NCBI RefSeq assembly: GCF_023715225.1
Contig: NZ_JAMBNS010000016.1
Span: forward strand, 1 to 64,000
From: Robertmurraya korlensis
Lineage (GTDB): Bacteria > Bacillota > Bacilli > Bacillales > Cytobacillaceae
Direction: 5' to 3'
DNA: 64,000 bases
The first letter of the stretch is position 1. Every line of letters starts with the position of its first letter. This document shows, one piece after another, positions 18,801 to 27,145 of the stretch. The position numbers and the translations under genes are program-made. The notes beneath the pieces are model-generated. The model was not told the DNA's origin and did no database searches. It saw only the letters and a list, made by a program, of their open reading frames with translations.

Positions 18801-20008
18801 AGATCGTCTAATTTTGTAAGAATCTTAAAGTTACTAAATGTATAGCTAACTACTCCTGTGACGGTTCCGTCAAATGAGTCACCCGCTTTTGTCACATAAC
18901 TGCGATCATCAAGCTGAAGAAGCATTTTTTCAGGATTTTGATTTTCCTTTGTTAAAAGAGGAATGCCTTCCTTGGTATACTCTTTTCCTTCCACTTGACC
19001 TGTAATAATAGGAACTTCTCCATATTTTTGCGGACCCGTTACCGAAGGGTTTTCGATAGACACGAGCATTCCTTCAAGACTCTCGTAAAAATCAATACCA
19101 TCTTCTGCTGGATCAAATGTTCCAAACTGATCGTTATCAATGACCGATGTTGGTGGAATGGCGTCCTTACCGATAACGATCGGAGCCGGAAGTTCATTAC
19201 CACTAGAAACTTTCGTAATCTTCCCTGATTGGGCGTTAATTTCTGTCATCGCTAAATCTGTTTGTAGTTTTTCTGCATAACCATCCAGAACCCACTCTTT
19301 TACAAGTCCTGAAACTGTTACACTATCACCTACAGCTACACCATGTGATGGCTTGTAAACGAGTAAGCCTTCTGATGTATTGGGGTTGTCATCTGGATTT
19401 GGATCTTGAATGTAGAAATTACTACCGTCTACAACGTAAGTTACTACGCCAGGTACATCTACTACATTTTTATCTTTAAATGGTGAATTATGAGATTGAC
19501 CTTGGATGTCGCGAATTTTTAAGCCTGTTTCGCCTGTTACAGGGTCTTCATCTTCTGGAGGTGGGGTTGTGCCGTCAAATAGGATGGATGTTGGTGACTG
19601 TAATCCTGGAACTGAAAAATATGCTCTAAGTGAACCAGTTACAATAACCTTTTGACCCACTATTGATGGATTTGTTAAAAGACCAAAAGTTGCTCTAATG
19701 TTTGAAGGTGATGAAGGAAGTTGTACTGGTAATATTTTCGTAGCATCTCTTTCTGTAGGACTGTCGGCAATGGCAAAATTAGTATCTGCTGCAAATGGTG
19801 CCTCAAAATCATATGTAGCCTTCCCACTACCGCCACCAGTAGTATAGCCAACAATATACCCTGTCACAGTAGCTGTGCCCGTATTATTCGCAATTGCCTG
19901 AGCAACTGTAATCGGTTCAGCCGCTTGTGCCCGATATGGGAGAACCATACTAATTAACATGACAATCATTGTTGTTACTGCAAAAAGCTGTTTCCTAAGC
20001 CTCTTCAA
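15830..20008 (-). CDS. Secreted multidomain nuclease / 5'-nucleotidase (YhcR-like)
   Basis: Large exported enzyme of 1392 aa, probably scavenging phosphate or nucleosides from extracellular nucleic acid. In order: signal peptide 1-29 (ends AQA); a DUF6359-type domain (ITVAQAI...GYIVGY); an OB-fold segment about 165-300; an endonuclease/exonuclease/phosphatase domain about 425-720 (VAAYNIENF, INNHFNSKGG, LGDLNDFE, ASDHDAL); a metallophosphatase plus 5'-nucleotidase C-terminal domain about 735-1210 (LLHTNDTHAY, GNHEFD, GGHSHTM, MQNGGGIRAS); and two bacterial Ig-like modules starting near 1226 and 1309, each opening with APDAP. There is no LPxTG anchor, unlike many relatives. B. subtilis YhcR shares the nuclease-nucleotidase plan. 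It is the last gene before a strong hairpin. Confidence 0.88.
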   Translation of the reverse strand: MKRLRKQLFAVTTMIVMLISMVLPYRAQAAEPITVAQAIANNTGTATVTGYIVGYTTGGGSGKATYDFEAPFAADTNFAIADSPTERDATKILPVQLPSSPSNIRATFGLLTNPSIVGQKVIVTGSLRAYFSVPGLQSPTSILFDGTTPPPEDEDPVTGETGLKIRDIQGQSHNSPFKDKNVVDVPGVVTYVVDGSNFYIQDPNPDDNPNTSEGLLVYKPSHGVAVGDSVTVSGLVKEWVLDGYAEKLQTDLAMTEINAQSGKITKVSSGNELPAPIVIGKDAIPPTSVIDNDQFGTFDPAEDGIDFYESLEGMLVSIENPSVTGPQKYGEVPIITGQVEGKEYTKEGIPLLTKENQNPEKMLLQLDDRSYVTKAGDSFDGTVTGVVSYTFSNFKILTKLDDLPDLVERERSNEVTTIQKEEDKLTVAAYNIENFVATDTTKRDKLARSMVDNLGSPDIIGLVEVLDESGETNNGVVKADANYKALSDAIASFGGPTYAWTEIAPENGKDGGVPGGNIRVGYLYNPARVTLNEAPKGNATTAVAYENGSLTLNPGRIDPTNSAFNSSRKPLAAEFTFQGEEVIVINNHFNSKGGDQPLFGKNQPPYLESEAQRVKIAKIVNNFVSDIKEKNEDANVVVLGDLNDFEFSAPLAALKGDVLTNLVETLPASERYTYNYQGNAQVLDHILVTNNLATAAELDIVNFNSPYMEEHGRASDHDALVAQLDLAVEEGPFTLSLLHTNDTHAYVEQFPRLITAVNELRAQKENSLLLNAGDVFSGTLYFRQYLGLADLYFMNQLGFDAMTLGNHEFDKDSATLANFIKQAKFPIVSSNVNMTNDPDLGPLFNDSIGGTNEQGEIFPAIIKQVDGEEVGIFGLTTEDTAFLANPGDDVVFEDAIAKANETVEMLEAQGVDKIIALSHLGYQPDVELAGQVDGIDVIVGGHSHTMLTEPVLVEKEEPTLIVQANEYLKYLGVLDVTFDETGVISDYAGELKDLSKFAEDAAAKAKVEEYKVPLTELQKQVVGSTTVALNGVRNDVRSKETNLGNLITDGMVAKANEYIPTYIAMQNGGGIRASIDQGDITLGEVLTVLPFGNNLVTLDLTGEEILAALEHSVSAPGAGSFMQVAGVKFKYDAAKPVGERVWYVEAMTANGYEELQLDKTYRVATNAFTADGGDGYTMFKTAKDQGRITELYFVDFEVFTSYLEKHNPVSPVVEGRIVQEVSDSVAPDAPVVNEVTDQSTDVTGTTEAGAKVEVTANGTVIGSGTASSENGSFSIAISKLTAGTQVSVTAIDAAGNKSLTTVVTVLDVTAPDAPKVNSVIQNDTVVTGTTEAGATVKVMMGETVLGTVVADNNGKFSITVPKQKQKNVLTVTATDAAGNTSKATTVDVLKKN

Positions 20009-20361
20009 GTGTGTTCCTCCTCTAAATCTCTTTTATAGTTGACCTCTGAACAAGTACTTCCTAACTATAACCCTCCAAATCAATCAACTTTTTATTCCTC
20101 CTTTCTTGTTGGAAGGAAGTACCCTGAGGTGTTACTATCAACTTACCATTTTCATTTCTCTGATCGTTCTTTTTAACGAAATTTTAACCCGATCTATACA
20201 AGGGGATAACAATATTTACATAAGTAAACACTTCATTTCCAAATTTACACTACTATTATACTATTAATCATTCGTTCTATAATCTGAACAAATACCTATG
20301 TCCAACCTCCCTTCATGTAAGATATTTACTAGAAAAATGACCATTGACACCCCTCTTTACT
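20009..20361. other. Intergenic stretch without a recognised gene
   Basis: AT-rich leader region of the secreted nuclease gene. No open reading frame with a ribosome binding site, RNA gene or clear repeat was recognised here. Confidence 0.6.
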
Positions 20362-20397
20362 CACACAAAGAAATGCGACGCTTTAACACGTCGCATT
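20362..20397 (-). terminator. Terminator after the VWA lipoprotein gene
   Basis: AATGCGACG and CGTCGCATT form a 9-base stem with an 8-base loop on the minus strand, followed by TCTTTG. It lies about 12 bases after the stop codon. Confidence 0.8.
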
Positions 20398-20409
20398 AAC
20401 AATTAGGTT

Positions 20410-21714
20410 TTATCGCTTCAAGCTAGAAATCACTTCCTGATGCTTTACGGTATTCTTTTCTCTTGCTTCTTCTTCTAGCTGGTTGATGTACTCTCTAATC
20501 GCTGTATGTCTATCGTCAAGTAGGATTCGTACTTCTGCTGCTGCTTCAGGGGTGATTTTCTCTTGATCCTCTAGTCGAGACACCGCCTGAAATAAGACAT
20601 CTTTTTCGGAATCAGTAACGTCCATAAAGCTAGAGCCAAGATCTTCTATCCCTTGACCAATTTCTACTTTTTTCATATTTACCTTGTAGCCAACCATTGC
20701 TATTTCAAAGTTCCGTTCATAGGTGGCCCTTGCATCTTGTAGCAACTCTTGAATCGTATCGTTCAATTCCACATTTGAGTTAACGGAATAATACGTTCCA
20801 TTTCCAGCTAATGCCGCTTCTTTTAATTGCTTCTGTCCCGCATCATCTACATCAAAACCAATAATATTCACCTTTACATTTAAATCCGAGTTTGCTAGCT
20901 TTCTAGCCTCTTCGATGGGGTTTCCATCGCATGTTTCTATCCCATCACTCACAACAAATAGGATGTTTTCTGACTTTTCATCAGCTGATTTCTTTAAATC
21001 CTCATATGCAGCGGTAATGGATGCTGCGAGTGGTGTCCAACCACTTGGCTTAAACTTTGTTAGTGCCTGTTCAAAGCTAACCTGATCATAGGAATTGGCA
21101 TCGTACATCATTTCCGTGCTCGAACATGATTTTGCCTTGTCATTGTCACTCCCTGTATCCTGATGCCCGTATACTCTTAGAGAAACTTTACTAGAGGTAG
21201 GTAGTCCTGAAGCATATGTAGCAATGGCTCGCTTTGCTAAGTCCATCTTTACTCCACCCGAAACTTGAGCATTCATACTTCCACTAGAGTCAAGATGAAT
21301 GGTTACGTTTTTAAAGGATGGTTGTTCCTTTGATAAATCATAGGCTCCATAATCAGGCATGAAATGTTTCAAGGAATCAAAAACGAGTGAATAATCGGCA
21401 CCTAAATAATGAATCAAGCCATTATAAATTTCTTTTGGCTCCAATTCCTTCACCACTAAATCCTCTATTGCAGAACCCAATGGAAGTTCAGAATCAACAT
21501 TAGATCCCTCTAGAGATGCGTATAGGTCCTCCGAGTGGATACCAACTGGTTGCTGAACCATTTCTTCAGCTAGGGTAGGCTGTTCAGGATACGTCACTGA
21601 TTTAACGACTTCCTTTTCTTTTTCCTTACTAGTCGTGGCTGCTTCCTGATTCGAGCATGCAACGGCAAAATTTATTAGGACTAGTAATAGGAGGAATCGC
21701 ATAAACACTTTCAA
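20410..21714 (-). CDS. VWA-domain lipoprotein
   Basis: Probable surface lipoprotein of unknown role. The signal peptide ends in a lipobox-like AVAC with the lipidated cysteine at C20. A von Willebrand A domain runs from about residue 135 to 320, with the metal site motif LDSSGSM near 140, the conserved threonine in SGWTPLAAS and the following SDGIETCDG. The C-terminal 110 residues are predicted helical and charged. 434 aa. The start is TTG at 21714 with AAGGAG 9 bases upstream; an ATG four codons later has no good ribosome binding site. It is a single gene between the nuclease and the MFS exporter. No partner is evident. Confidence 0.75.
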   Translation of the reverse strand: MKVFMRFLLLLVLINFAVACSNQEAATTSKEKEKEVVKSVTYPEQPTLAEEMVQQPVGIHSEDLYASLEGSNVDSELPLGSAIEDLVVKELEPKEIYNGLIHYLGADYSLVFDSLKHFMPDYGAYDLSKEQPSFKNVTIHLDSSGSMNAQVSGGVKMDLAKRAIATYASGLPTSSKVSLRVYGHQDTGSDNDKAKSCSSTEMMYDANSYDQVSFEQALTKFKPSGWTPLAASITAAYEDLKKSADEKSENILFVVSDGIETCDGNPIEEARKLANSDLNVKVNIIGFDVDDAGQKQLKEAALAGNGTYYSVNSNVELNDTIQELLQDARATYERNFEIAMVGYKVNMKKVEIGQGIEDLGSSFMDVTDSEKDVLFQAVSRLEDQEKITPEAAAEVRILLDDRHTAIREYINQLEEEAREKNTVKHQEVISSLKR

Positions 21715-22120
21715 AGATAAACCGCTCCTTTATAAATTTCCTATTTTTAGAATTATTTTTTCTATATTATTTAGTATCATGTAGAGTAACCCCCGTCAAA
21801 TAACCCATAGCATTTTGTCGATTTTTTTCTAGTACTATTAAACTATCAAAATCTCAAATTTGAAAAATCTAAAAGAACAAAGAACTAGAATCTTTATGGT
21901 CAGCATGAGGTTTTTCTCCTCTTACTTAAAATAAATACTGTTCATTAGGTAAAATTCTTTATTTTTCAAAAAAGTTAATCAGCGAGAGAATTTTGTCGAA
22001 TGAAACTCAAAGTATCCCCCTAATCGTATGCAAAGTATCGTTAAGACTTTTATCACCCACAACCTTAGAGTTATAATAAAGAGGATAGATACAAATGAAA
22101 TCTACTGGAGTGTATTAATT
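21715..22120. other. Divergent intergenic region, no gene seen
   Basis: AT-rich spacer between the VWA gene and the MFS gene. The frame of the MFS gene is open from 22028, but no ribosome binding site precedes that ATG. No repeat, RNA or operator was recognised. Confidence 0.5.
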
Positions 22121-23302
22121 TTGGAAGTTAAGAAAGCGTTACCTATTTTATTTGCAGTTATGTTTTTAGTTATGGTAGGGTTTGGGATTATTATTCCTGT
22201 CATGCCGTTTTATGCTGAAGAATTAGGAGCTTCTCCTACTCAGCTAGGTTTATTAATGGCGGTTTACTCCCTTATGCAGTTATTCTTTGCACCTTTTTGG
22301 GGAAAAATTTCCGATCGAATCGGTCGAAAACCAGTCATTATGATTGGAATCTTCGGACTGGCCCTCTCCTTCTTTTTAATGGGTATGTCCTCTTCATTAT
22401 GGATGTTATTTGTAGCGAGAATAATCGGGGGAGCTTTATCAGCAGCCAACATGCCGACAGTGATGGCTTATGTGGCAGATATCACCTCACATGAGAACCG
22501 AAGTAAAGGGATGGGCATCATCGGAGCGTCGGTAGGTCTAGGTTTTATTTTTGGACCAGCCATAGGTGGGATTTTCTCAAAAGAAAGTCTACACACTCCT
22601 TTCTTTATTGCAGGTGCATCATCTGTACTCACCTTTTTTCTTGTTTTATTCGTATTAAAAGAATCCCTATCAAGTGAACAACGTAAAGAAAACCTACATA
22701 AAAAGAGGGATTCGATCTTTTCAGCCTTAAAAGGGCCGGCATCCATTTTGTATATCCTACAATGGTTTGTCACATTATCCTTAGCAGGCTTAGAAGCTAC
22801 ATTCGCATACTTTGCTTCTGAAAAAGCAGGGCTCGAGCCCGCTCAGCTTGGTTACGTATTTATGATTATGGGACTTGCTGGAGCAATCGTTCAGGGTGGA
22901 CTAGTTGGAAGACTAACAAAAAAGTGGGGAGAAGGAGCGGTTATTCAACTCGGAATTGTGATCTCTGCCATTGGGTTTTCTTTAATTTTACTTATTGATA
23001 ACTTTGTAACCGCAGCAATTTATTTAACTGTTTTTGGTATTGGGAATGGTTTTATCAGACCAAGCGTCTCCTCGTTATTAACGAAGACATCCAATGCTGG
23101 ACACGGGAGTACGACCGGTTTACTCTCTTCCTTTGATTCGCTAGGTCGTATCATTGGTCCTCCACTTGGGGGTTGGCTGTTCTCGGTTGCTCTTCAGCTA
23201 CCTTATATTTCTGGCGCTATTCTTTCACTCTTTGCCCTAGTCCTATACCAGGTATACAGACGCAAGGTACCTCAGTCAAAGAGGGAAGCTCCGCTTTCAT
23301 AA
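22121..23302 (+). CDS. MFS drug-type efflux transporter
   Basis: Twelve-helix major facilitator of the DHA1 type, likely an antibiotic or metabolite exporter; the substrate is unknown. Seen are the motif A region GKISDRIGRKPVIM between helices 2 and 3 and a motif C-like segment GASVGLGFIFGPAIGG in helix 5, typical of proton-driven exporters. The start is a TTG at 22121 with GGAG 10 bases upstream, giving 393 aa, the usual size; the longer frame from 22028 lacks a ribosome binding site and adds a non-membrane leader. It is monocistronic, closed by a hairpin. Confidence 0.82.
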   Translation: MEVKKALPILFAVMFLVMVGFGIIIPVMPFYAEELGASPTQLGLLMAVYSLMQLFFAPFWGKISDRIGRKPVIMIGIFGLALSFFLMGMSSSLWMLFVARIIGGALSAANMPTVMAYVADITSHENRSKGMGIIGASVGLGFIFGPAIGGIFSKESLHTPFFIAGASSVLTFFLVLFVLKESLSSEQRKENLHKKRDSIFSALKGPASILYILQWFVTLSLAGLEATFAYFASEKAGLEPAQLGYVFMIMGLAGAIVQGGLVGRLTKKWGEGAVIQLGIVISAIGFSLILLIDNFVTAAIYLTVFGIGNGFIRPSVSSLLTKTSNAGHGSTTGLLSSFDSLGRIIGPPLGGWLFSVALQLPYISGAILSLFALVLYQVYRRKVPQSKREAPLS

Positions 23303-23327
23303 AACAGCCTTCTTATTGGAAGACACA

Positions 23328-23366
23328 AGAAATGACGTATGAATTGGCATACGTCATTTCTGTATT
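23328..23366 (+). terminator. Terminator after the MFS gene
   Basis: AGAAATGACGTATG and CATACGTCATTTCT form a 14-base perfect stem with a 5-base loop, 26 bases after the stop. A T-rich stretch follows. Confidence 0.82.
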
Positions 23367-23421
23367 TATCAGGGTTCTACTAGGTACCATTCACTTTGGA
23401 ATTGCATTGCACCCGGGCAGA

Positions 23422-23614
23422 TAAATAGACGGAGAAATTCCGTTTATTTAATAATCAGGGTTAAAAAAAGCTTAAATAAACGGAGAAATTCCGCCTATTG
23501 CCTCAAAAAAGCCGAAAAAGGGAGTTTTTTCCTTGCATAAGCGGAAAACCTCCCCTTATTTTCATCGAAAAGAGCTACATTCTTCATTTAACAGAAAATT
23601 CTCCCCTTATCTTT
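23422..23614 (+). repeat. Four-palindrome intergenic repeat element, copy 3
   Basis: Units at about 23422-23449, 23474-23500, 23535-23561 and 23588-23612, in the same orientation as copy 5 and opposite to copies 1 and 4. The first is AAATAGACGGA-GAAAT-TCCGTTTATTT. The spacer between units 2 and 3 (CTCAAAAAAGCCGAAAAAGG) aligns with copy 5. It lies between the convergent MFS gene and the immunity remnants. Confidence 0.75.
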
Positions 23615-23726
23615 CTATTGCTGTTAACTCTCCTCAACTATCTTGTAGATGTTCTCTATTTGTTCAGATACATCATACAGAATTAGAGAATGGAGTTTAT
23701 TTGGTAAGTAACTTAAATCTATGAAT

Positions 23727-23858
23727 CTAATTATTATTACGTTTGATTCTACTTTCTGTGATACTTCGCATAACGTTAAATATTTCCTCCTCAGACCCTT
23801 CCTGAACAATATCTAGATCTTGACGTTCTCCGACCATATATATCTTCCATAACCCCAA
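23727..23858 (-). pseudogene. Remnant of a second Imm59-like immunity gene
   Basis: Translating the minus strand from 23858 gives WKIYMVGERQ, IVQEGSEEEIF and NVMRSIT before a stop. This aligns with the intact neighbour immunity protein (WKIYKTGERQ, VVKEGSENEIF, ETMYRLT). The N-terminal ~40 residues are missing and a TGA lies just upstream, so this is a decayed paralogue of the gene at 24394-24642. Confidence 0.7.
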
Positions 23859-23958
23859 TCACCAATTACTTAATTCTTATATTAAATCTACTTTGGATAG
23901 AGACTTTTTACTCTCATTAACTAAAGATGTTAGTATTGTAATAGATATATTAAGTTTA

Positions 23959-24000
23959 CCCAAAAAGGAGCGTAGTACCCTGAGACACTACGCTTCCTTA
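23959..24000 (-). terminator. Terminator closing the toxin-immunity module
   Basis: On the minus strand GCGTAGT and ACTACGC pair, extended by AGGA/TCCT, and are followed by TTTTT. It lies downstream of the orphan reading frame and the immunity gene. Confidence 0.7.
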
Positions 24001-24107
24001 CTATGAAGAATGTTAAATTTGACTGTTGGTGATTTCTTAAGTGGGTCCTTATAAGTCTAGTAAAGATCAGTAGATTCTGCACAGTAGAGTTCTTCAACTC
24101 GTACTTA

Positions 24108-24410
24108 TTATTTTAGGTTCAATTGTTCCTTTTCTTCAAACACTTCGACTTCTGATTTAGAGACTACTTTTATATACTCAGCTTTTCCAGTTTGGTTCAT
24201 CTTATTTTCCTCAGCTAGTTCTAAATTTGATGTGTACAATTCTACGTCAGTACCAACAGAACGACTAACTCCAAAAATTTCTCCATTATAAACGGCAAAA
24301 CTATTTATTGAATATACTTCCTCAACTTCACTTAATTCTACTTGTTTTCGATAAACTTCATTCTGATAGAAATCAAAAGAATCATAACTCTGTCTAATAA
24401 TCCAGTTGTT
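24108..24410 (-). pseudogene. Orphan reading frame without a start codon (gene fragment)
   Basis: A 100-codon frame runs on the minus strand from a TGA at 24411-24413 to a TAA at 24108. Its product begins NNWIIRQSYDSF and contains FAVYNGEIFGVSRSV and YIKVVSKSEVEVFEEK, which looks like real protein. No ATG, GTG or TTG with a ribosome binding site occurs early in the frame, and it overlaps the end of the immunity gene by 17 bases. It may be the 3' part of a lost immunity or lipoprotein-like gene, left by recombination. Function unknown. Confidence 0.45.
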
Positions 24411-24642
24411 TCAACATACCTTTTGTTAGCCTATACATTGTTTCAAAAATTTCATTCTCTGAACCTTCTTTAACTACTACAACGTTTTGTCTTTCACCTG
24501 TCTTATATATCTTCCAAACTTCACCGTCTTTATAACAACCTGTAGTAAACGGAATAATAGAGGTTCTTCCAATAACAATCCCTAATTTATCTATATTTAT
24601 TTTTTCTTGCTCTATTTTATTTACATATTCCTCTTTAGTCAC
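24394..24642 (-). CDS. Imm59-like immunity protein
   Basis: Small cytosolic protein of 82 aa that most likely neutralises the toxin domain of the effector encoded just upstream. Its plan, EEYVNKIEQE...DKLG...GCYKDGEVWKIYKTGERQ followed by EIFETMYRLTKGM, resembles the Imm59 family as I remember it; the family name is an inference. The start is GTG at 24642 with GGGGG 6 bases upstream, 12 bases after the effector stop, so toxin and immunity are co-transcribed. A decayed second copy lies at 23727-23858. Confidence 0.65.
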   Translation of the reverse strand: MTKEEYVNKIEQEKINIDKLGIVIGRTSIIPFTTGCYKDGEVWKIYKTGERQNVVVVKEGSENEIFETMYRLTKGMLKQLDY

Positions 24643-24654
24643 AAATATCCCCCA

Positions 24655-26715
24655 TTATTTTAAGATACCTAATTGTAATAGAGTAATGCCTTTTACTGGT
24701 ATATTAATTTGTACTGCTCCACCAGAAGTTATTAGTCCACCATTTTTATCATACCAAGGTGCTGCCTCCCCCAAGAGACCATAGGTGGGGCTTACACCCT
24801 TGTCTTCACAAAGTTTCTTTAATAACGGATCATTTTGAAACTCTAAGTAATCCATATGCCATGTCTCCATAACGTCTTCGTCAACATGATTAATGTTGGT
24901 TCCATTCTTAGCATTTATTGAATCAATAACCTTATTTAATGCATTTGGATCATTATTCCTAATAGAATCAATTGCGTCAAAATAGTGTTCATTATCAAAG
25001 TATTTATAATCATTGTAGGCATATGGATTTTCAATATAACAAATTGAGCGCTCATCCATCGTGAATATTTTTTGATTATCTAAGACAGCCCCAAAATTTT
25101 TCCCGTATGGACTTCCAATTCGATCTAGATGTTCAGGCATTAAGTTATCTCTAGATATCCCAATAACCTCTTTATTTTTATCTAACCCCGGGGAATCTGG
25201 CCAATTAATAATCGGCCACTCTCCCCAGTTTGAAAAATCTTTATTCCCTATTATTCTAGCATCACTTATAACATTAAAATCTACTTTTTGCTCTGGTGTT
25301 AACTTTTGGAAATTCACTTTCATTATTCCTATTTTTTCCACATTCGATAGTGTATCATCACACCAGACATAACTTTGTAAAAATTTTATAAAATTCCCCT
25401 GAGCCTCTCTTCCAGTTCCTTCAAAAGATTCCTTAATATATTTAGGATCAATTTTAGGTTTAGACGCTCCTGTATGAGTAAGATTCACCCCATCAATCCG
25501 ACTAACCATCTCTCTCAGCTTATTCTCCACCGTATGAGCATTTTCTACTGGAACCCTTCCAATATCTCCAACTTGCTCCATAGCCAAACTGACTCTTCGA
25601 GGTGGTGTTAAATTATTCGCCATTGTAATAGCATTATCAACTACCTTACCTGCTTCAATTGTACCTCTAGCCAATTTATTTTTCACGACATTTGAGGCAT
25701 CTCCTACAGCTTGTGTGGCACTTTTTAGACGGGTTACGGTTTGCTGTCCAGCTGTTTTTAGCATGTTATCAATATGCGTAACTCCTTGCTGGAATCCAGA
25801 CCGAACGCCAACTCTCATTCCTAGCTGTCCGATATTATCACTAACATTAGCAAGGTGAACAGCGCTACTGAATTTCGTTAAACCACTCACACCTGGAATG
25901 ACGTCCAACGGTGCTAATAACCCTCTAAACCAGCGTTCTCCTGTTCCAAGTTCTCGACCGGAAATCCAATCCTTCCCGGAAACAGCTGAACTCAGCTCCA
26001 TTGCCCCATAGGCTGCTCCTAGTGCCATTCCGGCTGGCGGACAGATAAGGGCTACCCCAACAATGACCACTAAAGCACCGATTTGCACCCAGAATTCTTT
26101 GTTTTCTTGCTGGTTAAGAATGGATTCATATTCAAAGGCTCGAGTGTTTACTGCTGCCTGTTGGTATTCCTTTTTTGAAAAGTCCTGGTCAGGATTCAGT
26201 TCCTTCCATGCCTCGTACTCAAGCTTCATCTGCTCTGCATAAAAGTTATCTGCACTGAATAAATCGTCTAGACTTACTTCTGCCTTCGGAACTTCAAATG
26301 CTTGCGCAGGACCATAACCCCCATAAACATACTGGGTTTGAGTCGCTCCAATTCGATTTTTCGTCGTATAATTAGAGATAGTTGCCCCCTGCATTGAAGC
26401 TACAAACGCATCCATATCCTCATAAAACGGCTGGTCAATGGTCCGATCGACAATATCGCCTACCTTGCCACTAAACCTATGTAATACTTGAAAATCCTCA
26501 TAAAGCCCTTGATATTTGCTTTTTAGACTCGTATGCCTAAACGAAATCACACCATCACTATCATACTTCGCAATGTCTGACTCCGCATCCTCTAGGTTGT
26601 CACTTAAGTCTTTAAGGGTATCGATCATCCCTTTTCCCCATCGCCCTAAACCTATTAAATCCCCTATACCATCCTTCATTCTCTCCCAGTCCGAAGGGAT
26701 ATATTTTACATCCAT
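24655..26715 (-). CDS. Type VII secreted polymorphic toxin with TNT-type NADase-like domain
   Basis: Predicted antibacterial effector of 686 aa. Residues 1-130 are a helical targeting domain; about 215-245 is hydrophobic (ALVVIVGVALICPPAG); about 250-275 is a pre-toxin TG motif (GRELGTGERWFRGLLAPLD). Up to about residue 405 it is closely similar to the effector at 27944-29725. The C-terminus then differs: INWPDSPG, HLDRIGSPYGKNFG, and finally EAAPWYDKNGG with SGGAVQI. These match the pattern of tuberculosis necrotizing toxin (TNT) NAD glycohydrolases, including the DR-G-S arginine and the terminal GG-x-x-Q glutamine. About 75 residues separate the two halves, more than in typical TNT domains as I know them. 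GGAG lies 7 bases before the ATG. The immunity gene follows. Confidence 0.72.
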   Translation of the reverse strand: MDVKYIPSDWERMKDGIGDLIGLGRWGKGMIDTLKDLSDNLEDAESDIAKYDSDGVISFRHTSLKSKYQGLYEDFQVLHRFSGKVGDIVDRTIDQPFYEDMDAFVASMQGATISNYTTKNRIGATQTQYVYGGYGPAQAFEVPKAEVSLDDLFSADNFYAEQMKLEYEAWKELNPDQDFSKKEYQQAAVNTRAFEYESILNQQENKEFWVQIGALVVIVGVALICPPAGMALGAAYGAMELSSAVSGKDWISGRELGTGERWFRGLLAPLDVIPGVSGLTKFSSAVHLANVSDNIGQLGMRVGVRSGFQQGVTHIDNMLKTAGQQTVTRLKSATQAVGDASNVVKNKLARGTIEAGKVVDNAITMANNLTPPRRVSLAMEQVGDIGRVPVENAHTVENKLREMVSRIDGVNLTHTGASKPKIDPKYIKESFEGTGREAQGNFIKFLQSYVWCDDTLSNVEKIGIMKVNFQKLTPEQKVDFNVISDARIIGNKDFSNWGEWPIINWPDSPGLDKNKEVIGISRDNLMPEHLDRIGSPYGKNFGAVLDNQKIFTMDERSICYIENPYAYNDYKYFDNEHYFDAIDSIRNNDPNALNKVIDSINAKNGTNINHVDEDVMETWHMDYLEFQNDPLLKKLCEDKGVSPTYGLLGEAAPWYDKNGGLITSGGAVQINIPVKGITLLQLGILK

Positions 26716-26889
26716 GAAATAACTCCTTCAATTATTAATATCTGTTATACTCGTTGCAAACATAACTATAGTGTATTTACTTAACACTTAAACACATCTG
26801 TCTAGGTGCCAAACCAAGCACACGACTCTAACATTACCGTAACATAACTAACATTGTACAAATAAGGTAAAAATTTACTATTTTTGTAG

Positions 26890-27125
26890 TTATTCTACAA
26901 CTTCCATAGTAATAAAGGGACTTCCTGTTTTCTCAAGGGGGGATGTACTGCTGAACTTTTCTATAGCACTCACCCCTGGAATAATATCTAACTGTAATAA
27001 CAATCCACGAAATCAGCATGCTCCTGTCCCTAATTCTCGACCGGATACCCAATCCTTACCTGAATCGACAGAGCTTAATTCCCATGACCCCTTAAGAGTT
27101 AAATCCAGTAAAGCATCATATTGAG
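26890..27125 (-). pseudogene. Remnant of a third effector gene (pre-toxin region)
   Basis: The minus strand reads SGKDWVSGRELGTG, then an in-frame TGA (27013-27015), then FRGLLLQLDIIPGVSAIEKF. This aligns with SGKDWVSGRELGTGERWFRGLLAPLDIIPG of the neighbouring effectors. The flanks are degenerate and a TAA closes the frame at 26890. It is a decayed piece of another effector of the same family, lying between the two intact ones. Confidence 0.8.
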
Positions 27126-27145
27126 TCCAAGGTTTAAATTTTTAA

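Noticed and set aside
22028-22120. 31-residue N-terminal extension of the MFS exporter
   Set aside because: The ATG at 22028 has no ribosome binding site and the extension is not membrane-like; the TTG at 22121 has GGAG at 10 bases.
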